Shown piece after piece: positions 35,448 to 43,599 of a stretch of 64,000 nucleotides of DNA. The stretch's first letter is position 1. Each line of letters begins with the position of its first letter. The DNA comes from Hanstruepera marina. GTDB taxonomy: Bacteria > Bacteroidota > Bacteroidia > Flavobacteriales > Flavobacteriaceae. The stretch is taken from contig NZ_JAINVX010000002.1 of assembly GCF_019880635.1 (NCBI RefSeq), forward strand, positions 248,001 through 312,000, written 5' to 3'. The translations under genes and the position numbers were made by a program. Under the pieces are notes generated by a model. The model saw nothing but the letters and a program-made list of their open reading frames with translations. It had not been told where the DNA came from and did not search any database.

Positions 35448-35829
35448 CTTTATTGGTTAATTTATCTAAATAAGCTTCATAGGCTTTATTTCCTTCTTCT
35501 TTCCAGAAATTGTCATAATGTTTCCATTTGGAAAATTTACTTTTCGAATCATCATTACAACCTGTTTTTTTTGAAGATTTATGGTCCTTGCCTCCAAAGC
35601 CACCACAACCACCTAACAATATTTTAAATAATATAAAAACACCAACAGCTTCCCAATAGGTCAATGTAGGTAAATCAAAAATCAATGGCATTAACCAATT
35701 CCACAGCCACATTATTACAAAGCCAAACAGTATGGCTAATCCAGATATAAATATAATTCCAAAGATTATCATTCCGGCAATTTCTCCTGGAGACTTGCCT
35801 CTCATTTTGTGTTTAAAGTAATTTGACAT
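35431..35829 (-). CDS. Membrane protein in ECF sigma operon
   Basis: This 132-residue protein has a basic N-terminus, two strongly hydrophobic segments (MIIFGIIFISGLAILFGFVI with the adjoining tryptophan-rich stretch, and YWEAVGVFILFKILLGG), a glycine-rich turn GGCGGFGGK and a charged C-terminal helix. It follows the sigma gene by 11 bp. By position it could be the anti-sigma or a target; no anti-sigma motif is recognised. Confidence 0.72.
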   Translation of the reverse strand: MSNYFKHKMRGKSPGEIAGMIIFGIIFISGLAILFGFVIMWLWNWLMPLIFDLPTLTYWEAVGVFILFKILLGGCGGFGGKDHKSSKKTGCNDDSKSKFSKWKHYDNFWKEEGNKAYEAYLDKLTNKDETND

Positions 35830-35840
35830 ATTCGTTTTTT

Positions 35841-36383
35841 TTAACTAATGGTTTCTTGCTTGTTTATTAATGTTTTGTATAAGAGTGAAATTGCTCTATG
35901 TCGTCTTGACATCAATGTGCCAATAGGAATGCCAGTTTCATGTTCTAGTTCTTTATAAGTATATCCTTCAAAGTCAATAGCTATAATAACATCTTTGTAG
36001 TTTGGCTTAAGATTAATGATTGCTTTTTTTAATTCTTGTTTCAATTGTTCAGGGTATAAATCTGGTGGTGACTCGTAAATTAAACTTGCAAGCTCAATTA
36101 ATCTTGTTTCATTTTGTGATTCATAATTAACCTTGACCTTTTTAGAAGACCTCATGACGTCTATTATTTTGTTTCTTATGGCGCGATAAACAAAGCCCGC
36201 AACGTTATTAATAGGTGAGTATCTGTCGGCACTAGTAAAAAGTTTTAATGCTACATCTTGAATAATATCTTCGGCATCTTTATTAATGCTTGCTTTAATG
36301 TTTGAGCTTACATACGATTTAAGAGAAGAATACTCTTCATTAAAAAATGTATTTAATTTTTTACTGTTTTCTGATTGGTTCAT
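35841..36383 (-). CDS. ECF-family RNA polymerase sigma factor
   Basis: This 180-residue protein has sigma2 (SSLKSYVSSNIKASI, KDAEDIIQDVALKLFTSADR, then VAGFVYRAIRNKIIDVMRS) and sigma4 (LKPNYKDVIIAIDFEGYTYK, then GIPIGTLMSRRHRAISLL). It is the first gene of a three-gene operon with a membrane protein and a small HMA-like protein. A candidate self-promoter with GAAAC, 16 bp and CGTC lies on the minus strand at 36479-36455. Confidence 0.9.
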   Translation of the reverse strand: MNQSENSKKLNTFFNEEYSSLKSYVSSNIKASINKDAEDIIQDVALKLFTSADRYSPINNVAGFVYRAIRNKIIDVMRSSKKVKVNYESQNETRLIELASLIYESPPDLYPEQLKQELKKAIINLKPNYKDVIIAIDFEGYTYKELEHETGIPIGTLMSRRHRAISLLYKTLINKQETIS

Positions 36384-36454
36384 TGTGCTTTTTTACAGCT
36401 CTCAATTATAAAGACGTAATTATTTAATTCTATTGCATTTTTTTATAATTATTT

Positions 36455-36479
36455 GACGAATAAGTTTTGAAACTGTTTC
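36455..36479 (-). promoter_or_regulatory. Candidate ECF promoter of the second sigma operon
   Basis: On the minus strand GAAAC (36479-36475) is followed after 16 bp by CGTC (36458-36455). The -35 overlaps a palindrome ttgaaactgtttcaa. Confidence 0.4.
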
Positions 36480-36524
36480 AATTGTTAATAGTTAATTGTG
36501 TCTAAAGCCTCAATAATTCATTAA

Positions 36525-36674
36525 TCTAACTACCTTTGCCAAAACTATTTTTTAATGAATCTTAATTTATCAAAACCCATTTGTTTTTTCGATTTGGAAA
36601 CGATATGTGATAACAATATAGAAGACCGTATCGTTAAGATCACTTACTTAAAGGGGCTCCAAATAGCAAAATGA
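36525..36674 (+). pseudogene. Truncated copy of the 5' end of the exonuclease gene at 38719
   Basis: Bases 36525-36595 are identical over 71 bp to 38689-38759, covering the -7 element TACCTTTG, the leader, the ATG and the first 13-14 codons. Beyond that the match decays, yet an ATG at 36555 reads 39 codons to TGA (36672-36674) that remain similar to the exonuclease N-terminus (MNLNLSKPICFFDLET, then DRIV.I). The catalytic domain is otherwise missing and the -33 part of the promoter is absent. The remaining bases of the 353-bp gap hold the sigma promoter and a terminator. Confidence 0.85.
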
Positions 36675-36690
36675 AGGTATTTATCAATAT

Positions 36691-36722
36691 AAAAAGCACA
36701 ATCAAAGGATTGTGCTTTTTTT
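36691..36722. terminator. Terminator behind the exonuclease fragment
   Basis: The stem aaaaagcacaat/attgtgcttttt with loop CAAAGG is the same hairpin as at 35137 apart from the loop. It also serves the minus-strand OYE gene. Confidence 0.88.
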
Positions 36723-36736
36723 AATAAGTTTCCTAA

Positions 36737-37825
36737 TCAATTATTGTCCTCCACAAACCCATTCCATCTGCGCATATATTCAATAAATGTGTCACTTAAA
36801 CCTTCAGATTTTAAATAGGCTTCCGAAACTGGATTCTCAATTGGTTTGAAGTTTAGGTTTTCTATAACACGTTTTGGAAAATCATGATGTAAAATACCAG
36901 AACGACCTATGGTTACAAAATCTACTCCAGAATCTAATACGTTTTGCACATCATCACCAGTTCTAATATTACCAGCAACCGTTAGTTTAACATTTTTAAA
37001 ATCCAAATCGGTTATATGTTGTAATAATGATTTATCAGAATCTAGATACTCTTCAGGTTTTTTAAAACAATCCCAAAGTGAAAGGTCTAAAAAGTCAATG
37101 TTATAGTTGTCAATTAATTGTTGACTAATAATTTTTATTTCAGATAATTTCATACCAAATCGCTCTGGCGATAATCGAACACCTAACAAAAATGCTTTAC
37201 CACAGGCTTTGCGAATGCCATCAACAATTTCAAAAAGTAAACGAGATCGATTTTCTAGAGAACCACCATAGCAGTCTTGACGTTTATTTATAGTATCACT
37301 TAAAAACTGCGTTAAAATATAACCATGAGCACCATGAACTTCAATACCATCATAACCACAAGTTTGAGCACGAATGGCAGCTTGAATAAAATCGTCTTTA
37401 AGTTGATAGACTTCATCTAGAGTCAAAGCTCTGGCGTTATGTTTTTCACTATCCGAAGGACAAACCGCTTTTTGTTTAATGACTTCATATGGTGAACGCA
37501 TTCCAGCATGATGCAACTGTATAACGGCTAAACTGCCATAGCTTTTAATTTTGGCGACTAGCTTTTTATGCCCTTCCATTAAATCATCAGAAAAAATGCC
37601 TAACTGACCTGGGAATCCTTTTCCTATTTTTTGAACATGCGAAGCACAGGTCATAACCAATCCAAAACCACCTTGGGCTCGCATAGTAAGCCAATTAAAT
37701 TCATCATCAGAAAGTTGACCGTTTTCATGACTTTGTTGGTTGGTAAGAGGAGCCAACATAAAGCGGTTTTTCATTTGTAGTCCACAGGTAAATGTGATAG
37801 ATTCGGAAGGTTTATTTTTCATCAA
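36737..37825 (-). CDS. NADH:flavin oxidoreductase, Old Yellow Enzyme family
   Basis: This 362-residue TIM-barrel flavoenzyme shows NRFMLAPLTNQQSHENG at the N-terminus, QLHHAGMRSP, the active-site region GYDGIEVHGAHGYILTQFL, CYGGSLENRSR and VTIGRSGILHHDFP near the FMN phosphate site. It reduces activated alkenes or similar electrophiles with NAD(P)H. It follows the lipoprotein gene by 4 bp on the minus strand. Confidence 0.9.
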   Translation of the reverse strand: MMKNKPSESITFTCGLQMKNRFMLAPLTNQQSHENGQLSDDEFNWLTMRAQGGFGLVMTCASHVQKIGKGFPGQLGIFSDDLMEGHKKLVAKIKSYGSLAVIQLHHAGMRSPYEVIKQKAVCPSDSEKHNARALTLDEVYQLKDDFIQAAIRAQTCGYDGIEVHGAHGYILTQFLSDTINKRQDCYGGSLENRSRLLFEIVDGIRKACGKAFLLGVRLSPERFGMKLSEIKIISQQLIDNYNIDFLDLSLWDCFKKPEEYLDSDKSLLQHITDLDFKNVKLTVAGNIRTGDDVQNVLDSGVDFVTIGRSGILHHDFPKRVIENLNFKPIENPVSEAYLKSEGLSDTFIEYMRRWNGFVEDNN

Positions 37826-37829
37826 TCAT

Positions 37830-38579
37830 TTATTGATAAGTAAACTCTTGAATAGAATTGTAAATATCGTTAGTGATTTTCATTGTTCTTACTCTGTTTT
37901 CAGAATCAAATGTATATTCGTATTCATGGATTTTTAATGGAATTGTGTGGTCTTCTTCATCAATTGGGAATTCTTTTCTAGAATAGAAAATATTTTTAGT
38001 ATAGGGATGTTGCCACATTCTAAAAATTCCAATAGATTTTAATAAATTAACTGGGTTTTGTTTGTTTAAATCATAATTCCAATATTCCTGAATACGTTCA
38101 GTGTCGTTTTCTAAATGCGTAATATTTTGATTGGAATCATAGTAGTATTTTCTTGTAATGTTACCGTTGCTTATATTAAGCCCATAATGTCTTTCAATAG
38201 TACCGTCATCGAAAAAAATAAACTCATCTGTTTTTTGGTTTAGATGATTATAAACTTCAGCTATATTATTTGTCCAATTAACAGATTGATATAACTGTCC
38301 ATCTGTAATTTCTTTGATAACTTTACCTTCGTTGTTGTATTCGTAAGTACTAACAAAGCTATTGTCTGGATCATTTGCAGGATCAAGACCACTAAAATGA
38401 AATGAGGTTACTTTTCCTTCGGAATCAAAATAAAACTCATAATAGTAAGTGATATAATTTGTTTGTTCATTCTTATATTCAATCTTCATATAATGGATTG
38501 AATTGCCTGTATTACTATCATCGTCATTATTACACGAATATAAAGTAAGCGTTAAGAGAAGAAAAATAACCTTTTTCAT
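37830..38579 (-). CDS. Hypothetical lipoprotein
   Basis: This 249-residue protein has a lipoprotein signal (LTLTLYSCNNDDD, lipid cysteine at 16) followed by an acidic stretch that could be a surface-export signal (CNNDDDS). The rest is beta-rich with repeated segments such as YYEFYFDSEGKVTSF, STYEYNNEGKVIKE, RKYYYDSNQNIT and YEYTFDSENRVRTM, an RHS/YD-like repeat pattern common in Bacteroidota lipoproteins. Function unknown. Confidence 0.75.
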   Translation of the reverse strand: MKKVIFLLLTLTLYSCNNDDDSNTGNSIHYMKIEYKNEQTNYITYYYEFYFDSEGKVTSFHFSGLDPANDPDNSFVSTYEYNNEGKVIKEITDGQLYQSVNWTNNIAEVYNHLNQKTDEFIFFDDGTIERHYGLNISNGNITRKYYYDSNQNITHLENDTERIQEYWNYDLNKQNPVNLLKSIGIFRMWQHPYTKNIFYSRKEFPIDEEDHTIPLKIHEYEYTFDSENRVRTMKITNDIYNSIQEFTYQ

Positions 38580-38670
38580 AAGTAGAAGTGTGTTATTAAA
38601 TGCTGCAAATTTTTATTGAAAATTAGTAAATATTATTTAAAACAAATAATAAATGTTATGTCTATTGAAA

Positions 38671-38702
38671 ATTGATAGAATTGTTTATTCTAACTACCTT
38701 TG
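38671..38702 (+). promoter_or_regulatory. Promoter of the exonuclease gene
   Basis: TTG (around 38672) and TACCTTTG (38695-38702) are about 20 bp apart, matching the Bacteroidota consensus. The -7 half is inside the 71-bp block duplicated at 36525; the -33 half is not. Confidence 0.65.
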
Positions 38703-38718
38703 CCAAAACTATTTTTTA

Positions 38719-39495
38719 ATGAATCTTAATTTATCAAAACCCATTTGTTTTTTCGATTTAGAGACTACAGGTGTCAACATAACATCCGACCGTATAGTGG
38801 AGATTGCCATTCTTAAAGTATATCCCGATGGCAAGGAAGAATCCAAACGCTGGTTGGTCAATCCAGAGAGACCCATACCAAAAGAAGTAACAGCTATTCA
38901 TGGAATTTCAGATGCAGATGTAGTCAATGAACCGACTTTTAAAGAATTGGCTAAAGAGATTCACAACATGATTAAGGATTCTGATTTAGGAGGTTTTAAC
39001 TCAAACCGTTTTGATATTCCGCTTTTAGCCGAAGAAATGTTACGTGCTGATGTGGATTTTGATATGAAAAATCGCTTGTCTATAGATGTTCAGACTATTT
39101 TTCATAAAATGGAACAACGTACTTTAAGTGCTGCCTATAAATTCTACTGCGATAAAACCTTGGAAGATGCTCATACAGCAGAAGCCGATACCAGTGCAAC
39201 TTACGAAGTGCTAAAGGCGCAAGTCGCCAAATACGAAGAATTGGAAAACAACTCCAAGTTTTTAGCAGAGTTCAGCTCCCGTAAAAAGTTTGCAGACTTT
39301 GCTGGTTTTATAACTTATAATAAAAAGGGTGAGGAGTTTTTCTCGTTTGGGAAGCATAAAGGTAAGCGCGTTGAAGATATTTTAGAAGAAGAACCAGGTT
39401 ATTTTGGTTGGTTACTCAATGCTGATTTTCCATTATACACCAAGAAAGTGCTGACTGCCATTAAGTTGAGAGCCTTGAATAATAAGTTGAATTAA
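38719..39495 (+). CDS. DnaQ-like 3'-5' exonuclease
   Basis: The start at 38719 (MNLNLSKPICFFDLET) gives 258 residues; the longer frame would begin upstream of the promoter. It has the DEDDh exonuclease motifs: FFDLETTGVN (Exo I), FNSNRFDIPLL (Exo II) and an HTAEADT motif (Exo III, His and Asp). A C-terminal extension with FSFGKHKGKRVEDILEEEPG resembles the DUF3820/quorum-type small domain also present in the gene at 61930. It is a single-domain relative of DNA polymerase III epsilon, likely in repair or RNA turnover. Downstream FAH, Hpt and cinA genes are close-packed. Confidence 0.9.
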   Translation: MNLNLSKPICFFDLETTGVNITSDRIVEIAILKVYPDGKEESKRWLVNPERPIPKEVTAIHGISDADVVNEPTFKELAKEIHNMIKDSDLGGFNSNRFDIPLLAEEMLRADVDFDMKNRLSIDVQTIFHKMEQRTLSAAYKFYCDKTLEDAHTAEADTSATYEVLKAQVAKYEELENNSKFLAEFSSRKKFADFAGFITYNKKGEEFFSFGKHKGKRVEDILEEEPGYFGWLLNADFPLYTKKVLTAIKLRALNNKLN

Positions 39496-39496
39496 T

Positions 39497-40108
39497 ATGA
39501 AATTAATCTGCATCGGTCGTAATTACACCAAGCATATTGAAGAGTTGGAAAACGAAAAACCAACCGATCCAGTTGTGTTTTTAAAGCCAGACACGTCCAT
39601 ACTATTAAAAAAGCAGCCGTTTTTTATTCCAGATTTTTCGCATGATGTTCACCATGAAGTTGAGGTGTTGGTGAAAATAAATCGAGTAGGTAAATACATC
39701 GATCGTAAATTTGCACACAAGTACTACAATGAAATAGGTTTGGGGATTGACTTTACTGCACGTGATTTGCAAGCCAAGCTTAAGGAAAAAGGTTTGCCTT
39801 GGGAAAAGGCTAAAGCTTTTGATGGTGCAGCAGTAATAGGTAAGTGGTTGCCTAAAGATGCATTTTCTGATATAAACAATTTAAATTTTTCATTGCAAAA
39901 AAATGATGAAGTGGTACAACAAGGAAATACAAGCCACATGCTTTGGAAAATTGATGAGCTCATAGAATATGTCTCTAAATATTTTACTTTAAAGATAGGA
40001 GATGTTATATTTACCGGAACACCTGCTGGAGTTGGCAAGGTAGTTGCAAACGATAAACTAAAAGGATTTTTGGAAGACAAAGAGCTGTTTTCTATAACAA
40101 TAAAATAA
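39497..40108 (+). CDS. Fumarylacetoacetate hydrolase family protein
   Basis: This 203-residue protein has the FAH-family core: KLICIGRNYTKHIEELEN, DFTARDLQAKLKEKGLPWEK and FTGTPAGVGKV, with acidic metal ligands EVEVLV. Members act as acylpyruvate hydrolases or oxaloacetate decarboxylases. It begins 1 base after the exonuclease stop and is followed directly by the Hpt gene. Confidence 0.88.
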   Translation: MKLICIGRNYTKHIEELENEKPTDPVVFLKPDTSILLKKQPFFIPDFSHDVHHEVEVLVKINRVGKYIDRKFAHKYYNEIGLGIDFTARDLQAKLKEKGLPWEKAKAFDGAAVIGKWLPKDAFSDINNLNFSLQKNDEVVQQGNTSHMLWKIDELIEYVSKYFTLKIGDVIFTGTPAGVGKVVANDKLKGFLEDKELFSITIK

Positions 40109-40450
40109 ATGGAACAACATTACAAATTATATCGTGTACGCGAAATGGCAGATAATGACGAGGATTTTATAGCTGCATTAGCCGCTGCATTTTTAGAAGA
40201 AGTACCAGAAGATTTAGAACGCTTAAAAGTGGCAGTTGCAAATACAGACTATTATACAGCCTATCAAGCTGCCCATAAAATGAAACCAACGGTAGATTTA
40301 TTCGAATTAGGTGTGCTTCAAGATCTTATAGAAGTTCAAGATTGGGGGAAGTTTGAAAAAACAGACATGGATCCAACCGAAAAGCTGAATAGAGTTGTAA
40401 CGGCTGTTGAAAAAGCCACTGAAGAACTAAAAGCAGACTTCGGATTGTAA
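40109..40450 (+). CDS. Histidine phosphotransfer (Hpt) domain protein
   Basis: This 113-residue helical protein has the Hpt motif [13 protein letters not shown], with the phosphorylatable histidine at 56. Stand-alone Hpt proteins carry phosphate between histidine kinases and response regulators; no kinase gene is nearby. It starts directly after the FAH stop and its stop TAA overlaps the cinA start region (ATG at 40450), so the genes are coupled. Confidence 0.85.
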   Translation: MEQHYKLYRVREMADNDEDFIAALAAAFLEEVPEDLERLKVAVANTDYYTAYQAAHKMKPTVDLFELGVLQDLIEVQDWGKFEKTDMDPTEKLNRVVTAVEKATEELKADFGL

Positions 40451-41697
40451 TGCAGGCAGAAATCATAACCATTGGAGATGAAATTCTAATTGGTCAGATT
40501 GTCGATACCAATTCAGCATATATTAGCAAACAACTAAATAAAATTGGGGTTTCCGTCTATCAAATTACTTCGGTTCAAGACGATAAGGATCATATTTTAA
40601 AATCTTTAAAAGAAGCCGAAGAAAATGCCGATATTATTATCATTACTGGCGGACTTGGTCCAACCAAGGATGATATTACCAAAAGAACATTAGCTGAATA
40701 CTTTGATGATATTTTGGTACAAAGTGATGTGGTTTTAAAAAATATTGAGCATCTCTGGGAGACTTATATCAAAAAACCATTGGCGCAAGTCAATATCGAT
40801 CAAGCTTTAGTACCTTCTAAATCACAGGTGCTAATGAATAAGTTTGGTAGTGCGCCAGGTATGTGGTTAGAGAAAAATGATAAGGTTTTTATATCCTTGC
40901 CTGGCGTACCTTATGAAATGAAAGCCTTAATGGAACAAGAGGTTATTCCAAGATTACGAAAAGCTTATAAGTTTCCTTTTATCAAGCATACAACCTTATT
41001 AACCTATGGTTTGGGTGAAAGCTCATTGGCCGAGCGTATTGAAGACTGGGAAGATAATTTGCCCAATTTCATGAAGTTAGCGTATTTGCCTGGTTTAGGG
41101 CGTGTGCGTTTGCGCCTATCGGCAAAAGCTATGGATAAAAATTTGGTTAAAACCGAAATGCAAAAACAGGTTGAAACCTTACTGCCACAAATTCAGGACA
41201 TTTTCGCTGGATTTGAAACCGATGATTCTTTAGAAGCTATAGTAGGTAAGCAATTAACTCATTTAGGAAAAACTTTAGCTACGGCCGAAAGTTGCACGGG
41301 AGGAAAAATAGCTGAAAGTTTTACGGCTATTCCAGGTGCTTCAAATTATTTTATAGGTAGTGTGGTAAGCTATGCCACAGAAGCCAAGGTAAATGTTTTG
41401 CATGTTCCGGAAGCATTAATTAAAAAGCACTCGGTGGTGTCTCAAGAAGTAGCCGAAGCCATGGCAATGGGTGCTTTAAAATTGTTTAAAACCGATTATG
41501 CTATAGCCACAACAGGAAATGCAGGTCCAAATAAAGGTGATTCGGATGCAGAAGTTGGTACTGTCTTTATAGCTATAGCTAATAAAAATGCAGTTTACTC
41601 CGAAGAATTCAACTTTGGAAACCACAGAAAAAAAGTGATTAGAAAAGCCGTAAACAAAGCTTTTGAAATGCTACAAAAAGAAATTTTAAAAAAGTAG
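40450..41697 (+). CDS. cinA: CinA family nicotinamide-nucleotide amidohydrolase
   Basis: This full-length 415-residue CinA has the N-terminal MoCF-biosynthesis-like domain ([47 protein letters not shown]) and the C-terminal amidohydrolase domain ([12 protein letters not shown]). The C-terminal domain recycles nicotinamide mononucleotide to nicotinate mononucleotide and the N-terminal domain hydrolyses ADP-ribose in related proteins. It ends a close-packed run starting at the exonuclease gene. Confidence 0.93.
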   Translation: MQAEIITIGDEILIGQIVDTNSAYISKQLNKIGVSVYQITSVQDDKDHILKSLKEAEENADIIIITGGLGPTKDDITKRTLAEYFDDILVQSDVVLKNIEHLWETYIKKPLAQVNIDQALVPSKSQVLMNKFGSAPGMWLEKNDKVFISLPGVPYEMKALMEQEVIPRLRKAYKFPFIKHTTLLTYGLGESSLAERIEDWEDNLPNFMKLAYLPGLGRVRLRLSAKAMDKNLVKTEMQKQVETLLPQIQDIFAGFETDDSLEAIVGKQLTHLGKTLATAESCTGGKIAESFTAIPGASNYFIGSVVSYATEAKVNVLHVPEALIKKHSVVSQEVAEAMAMGALKLFKTDYAIATTGNAGPNKGDSDAEVGTVFIAIANKNAVYSEEFNFGNHRKKVIRKAVNKAFEMLQKEILKK

Positions 41698-41707
41698 TTA
41701 TTTTAGT

Positions 41708-41738
41708 TTGTTGATATTCCAAAGTTTTACTAAATTTG
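41708..41738 (+). promoter_or_regulatory. Promoter of rpmB-rpmG-DUF4295
   Basis: TTG (41708-41710) and TAAATTTG (41731-41738) are 20 bp apart. The leader to the rpmB ATG is about 50 nt. Confidence 0.7.
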
Positions 41739-41796
41739 CACCCTGTTTTGAAAGAATAGTCAATTCAGAACACAATAACATTTAAAGGTTAGAACA

Positions 41797-42033
41797 ATGT
41801 CAAGAGTTTGTGAACTTACAGGAAAGAAGGCCATGGTTGGAAACAACGTGTCTCATGCAATGAATAAAACAAAGCGTAAATTCAATGCGAATTTAGTTAA
41901 GAAACGTTTTTACATCCCTGAAGAAGATAAGTGGGTTACTTTAAAAGTAGCTGCGTCAACATTAAAGACTATTAACAAAATAGGAATCTCTGCTGCTTTA
42001 AAACAAGCAAAGGTTAAAGGTTTCATTAAGTAA
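41797..42033 (+). CDS. rpmB: 50S ribosomal protein L28
   Basis: This 78-residue protein has the L28 signature SRVCELTGKKAMVGNNVSHA with the conserved NKTKRKFNANLVKKRFYI. It is a large-subunit protein near the exit region. It is the first gene of the ribosomal set L28-L33-DUF4295, an order typical of Bacteroidota. Confidence 0.97.
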   Translation: MSRVCELTGKKAMVGNNVSHAMNKTKRKFNANLVKKRFYIPEEDKWVTLKVAASTLKTINKIGISAALKQAKVKGFIK

Positions 42034-42056
42034 TAGCTACATAAAAAGTTAGTAAA

Positions 42057-42239
42057 ATGGCAAAGAAAGGTAACAGAATACAAGTAATATTAGAGTGTAC
42101 AGAACACAAAGAGTCTGGACAACCAGGAACGTCTAGATATATTACAACTAAAAATAAAAAGAACACGCCAGACAGAATGGAGATTAAGAAATTTAATCCT
42201 ATTCTTAAGAGAATGACGGTTCATAAAGAGATTAAGTAA
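42057..42239 (+). CDS. rpmG: 50S ribosomal protein L33
   Basis: This 60-residue protein starts [20 protein letters not shown] and continues with [20 protein letters not shown], the L33 signature. It has only one cysteine, so it is the zinc-independent (C-) form. Confidence 0.97.
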   Translation: MAKKGNRIQVILECTEHKESGQPGTSRYITTKNKKNTPDRMEIKKFNPILKRMTVHKEIK

Positions 42240-42287
42240 TTCAGAGATTTTCACCTCTTGTGAGAATGTCCTAAAACATATTTAGAC

Positions 42288-42440
42288 ATGGCAAAGAAAT
42301 CAGTAGCATCGTTACAAACAGGATCTAAACGTTTAACAAAAGCTATCAAAATGGTAAAATCTCCTAAAACGGGATCTTACATGTTTGTAGAATCTGTTAT
42401 GGCTCCAGAGTTAGTAAACGATTGGTTAAACAAACAATAA
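42288..42440 (+). CDS. DUF4295 family small basic protein
   Basis: This 50-residue protein starts MAKKSVASLQTGSKRLTKAI and contains KMVKSPKTGSYMFVE. This is the DUF4295 family, which in Bacteroidota lies behind rpmB-rpmG; a ribosome-associated role is likely but inferred from position. A terminator follows at 42464. Confidence 0.88.
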   Translation: MAKKSVASLQTGSKRLTKAIKMVKSPKTGSYMFVESVMAPELVNDWLNKQ

Positions 42441-42463
42441 GAATTTATTCTTAAAAAATATAT

Positions 42464-42498
42464 AAGCTGCTTTCGGTTTTCGAAAGCAGCTTTTTGTT
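42464..42498 (+). terminator. Terminator of the ribosomal protein operon
   Basis: A perfect 12-bp stem aagctgctttcg/cgaaagcagctt with loop GTTTT precedes a T run. Confidence 0.92.
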
Positions 42499-42585
42499 TT
42501 ATATTTACGACCGAATGACAAAAGTGCAGATGTAGTATATAGGCAAGGCTTTTGCTATGGTAATATGGAGTTATAAATAGTTACT

Positions 42586-43539
42586 ATGAGTTTTTTTAAA
42601 AAAATATTTTCTTCTGAAAAAAAAGAAACACTAGACAAGGGTTTAGAAAAATCCAATGCGTCCTTTTTTAATAAGTTAAGTAAGGCCGTTGCTGGTAAAT
42701 CAAAAGTAGATGATGATGTTTTAGATAATCTTGAAGAGGTTCTGGTTACCAGCGATGTAGGTGTTAATACCACTTTAAAAGTTATTGAACGTATAGAAGA
42801 GCGTGTAGCCAAGGATAAGTATTTAGGAACCGATGAATTGAATAAAATCTTACGCGAAGAAATAGCAGGTCTATTAAGTGAAACCAATTCGGGTGAGGAG
42901 ACAGAGTATACCGTTCCAGCCAATAAAAAACCATATGTGCTTATGGTAGTTGGTGTCAACGGTGTTGGAAAAACAACTACTATCGGTAAGTTAGCATATC
43001 AATTCAAGAAAAAAGGACTTAAAGTGGTCTTGGGAGCTGCCGATACTTTTAGAGCAGCAGCTATCGATCAATTGCAGGTCTGGGCAGATCGTGTCGATGT
43101 TCCTATGGTAAGGCAAGATATGGGCAGTGATCCTGCTTCTGTGGCGTTTGATGCTTTACAGTCTGGTGTCAAACAAGATGCTGATGTTATTATTATTGAT
43201 ACCGCAGGGCGTTTACATAATAAGGTTAACCTCATGAATGAGTTGACCAAAGTAAAACGAGTGATGCAAAAAGTAGTAGGTGACGCACCTCATGATGTAC
43301 TTTTGGTATTAGATGGTTCTACTGGGCAAAATGCTTTTGAGCAAGCCAAACAATTTACTGCTGCAACCGAAGTTACATCTTTAGCAGTTACCAAATTAGA
43401 TGGTACAGCAAAAGGAGGTGTGGTTATTGGTATTTCAGATCAATTTCAAATTCCTGTAAAATATATAGGTGTCGGGGAAGGTATTGAAGATTTACAGGTT
43501 TTCAATAAGTATGAGTTTGTAGACTCGTTCTTCAAATAA
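42586..43539 (+). CDS. ftsY: Signal recognition particle receptor FtsY
   Basis: This 317-residue SRP-type GTPase has a short N-terminal region, the four-helix N domain and the G domain: GVNGVGKTTTIGKLAYQF, DTFRAAAIDQLQVW, DTAGRLHNKVNLM, TKLDGTAKGG. It docks ribosome-SRP complexes at the inner membrane. The acidic A domain of E. coli FtsY is absent, which is usual in this phylum. Confidence 0.96.
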   Translation: MSFFKKIFSSEKKETLDKGLEKSNASFFNKLSKAVAGKSKVDDDVLDNLEEVLVTSDVGVNTTLKVIERIEERVAKDKYLGTDELNKILREEIAGLLSETNSGEETEYTVPANKKPYVLMVVGVNGVGKTTTIGKLAYQFKKKGLKVVLGAADTFRAAAIDQLQVWADRVDVPMVRQDMGSDPASVAFDALQSGVKQDADVIIIDTAGRLHNKVNLMNELTKVKRVMQKVVGDAPHDVLLVLDGSTGQNAFEQAKQFTAATEVTSLAVTKLDGTAKGGVVIGISDQFQIPVKYIGVGEGIEDLQVFNKYEFVDSFFK

Positions 43540-43550
43540 TAATTAATGTA

Positions 43551-43580
43551 CTGCTATCCTTAACTTGTTGAAGGATCTCT
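43551..43580 (+). repeat. Intergenic palindromic repeat between ftsY and rimO
   Basis: The sequence ctgctatccttaacttgttg followed by aaggatctct has arms atcctt/aaggat. It matches a second subtype of the same flavobacterial intergenic repeat family (TCATCCTGAACTTGTTTCAGGATCT type, from memory). Confidence 0.55.
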
Positions 43581-43599
43581 ATTTAATTAGATAAGTTTC

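Noticed and set aside
38653-38718. Longer N-terminus of the exonuclease
   Set aside because: It would begin upstream of the -33/-7 promoter, while the copy at 36525 begins inside it and keeps the ATG at 38719 equivalent.
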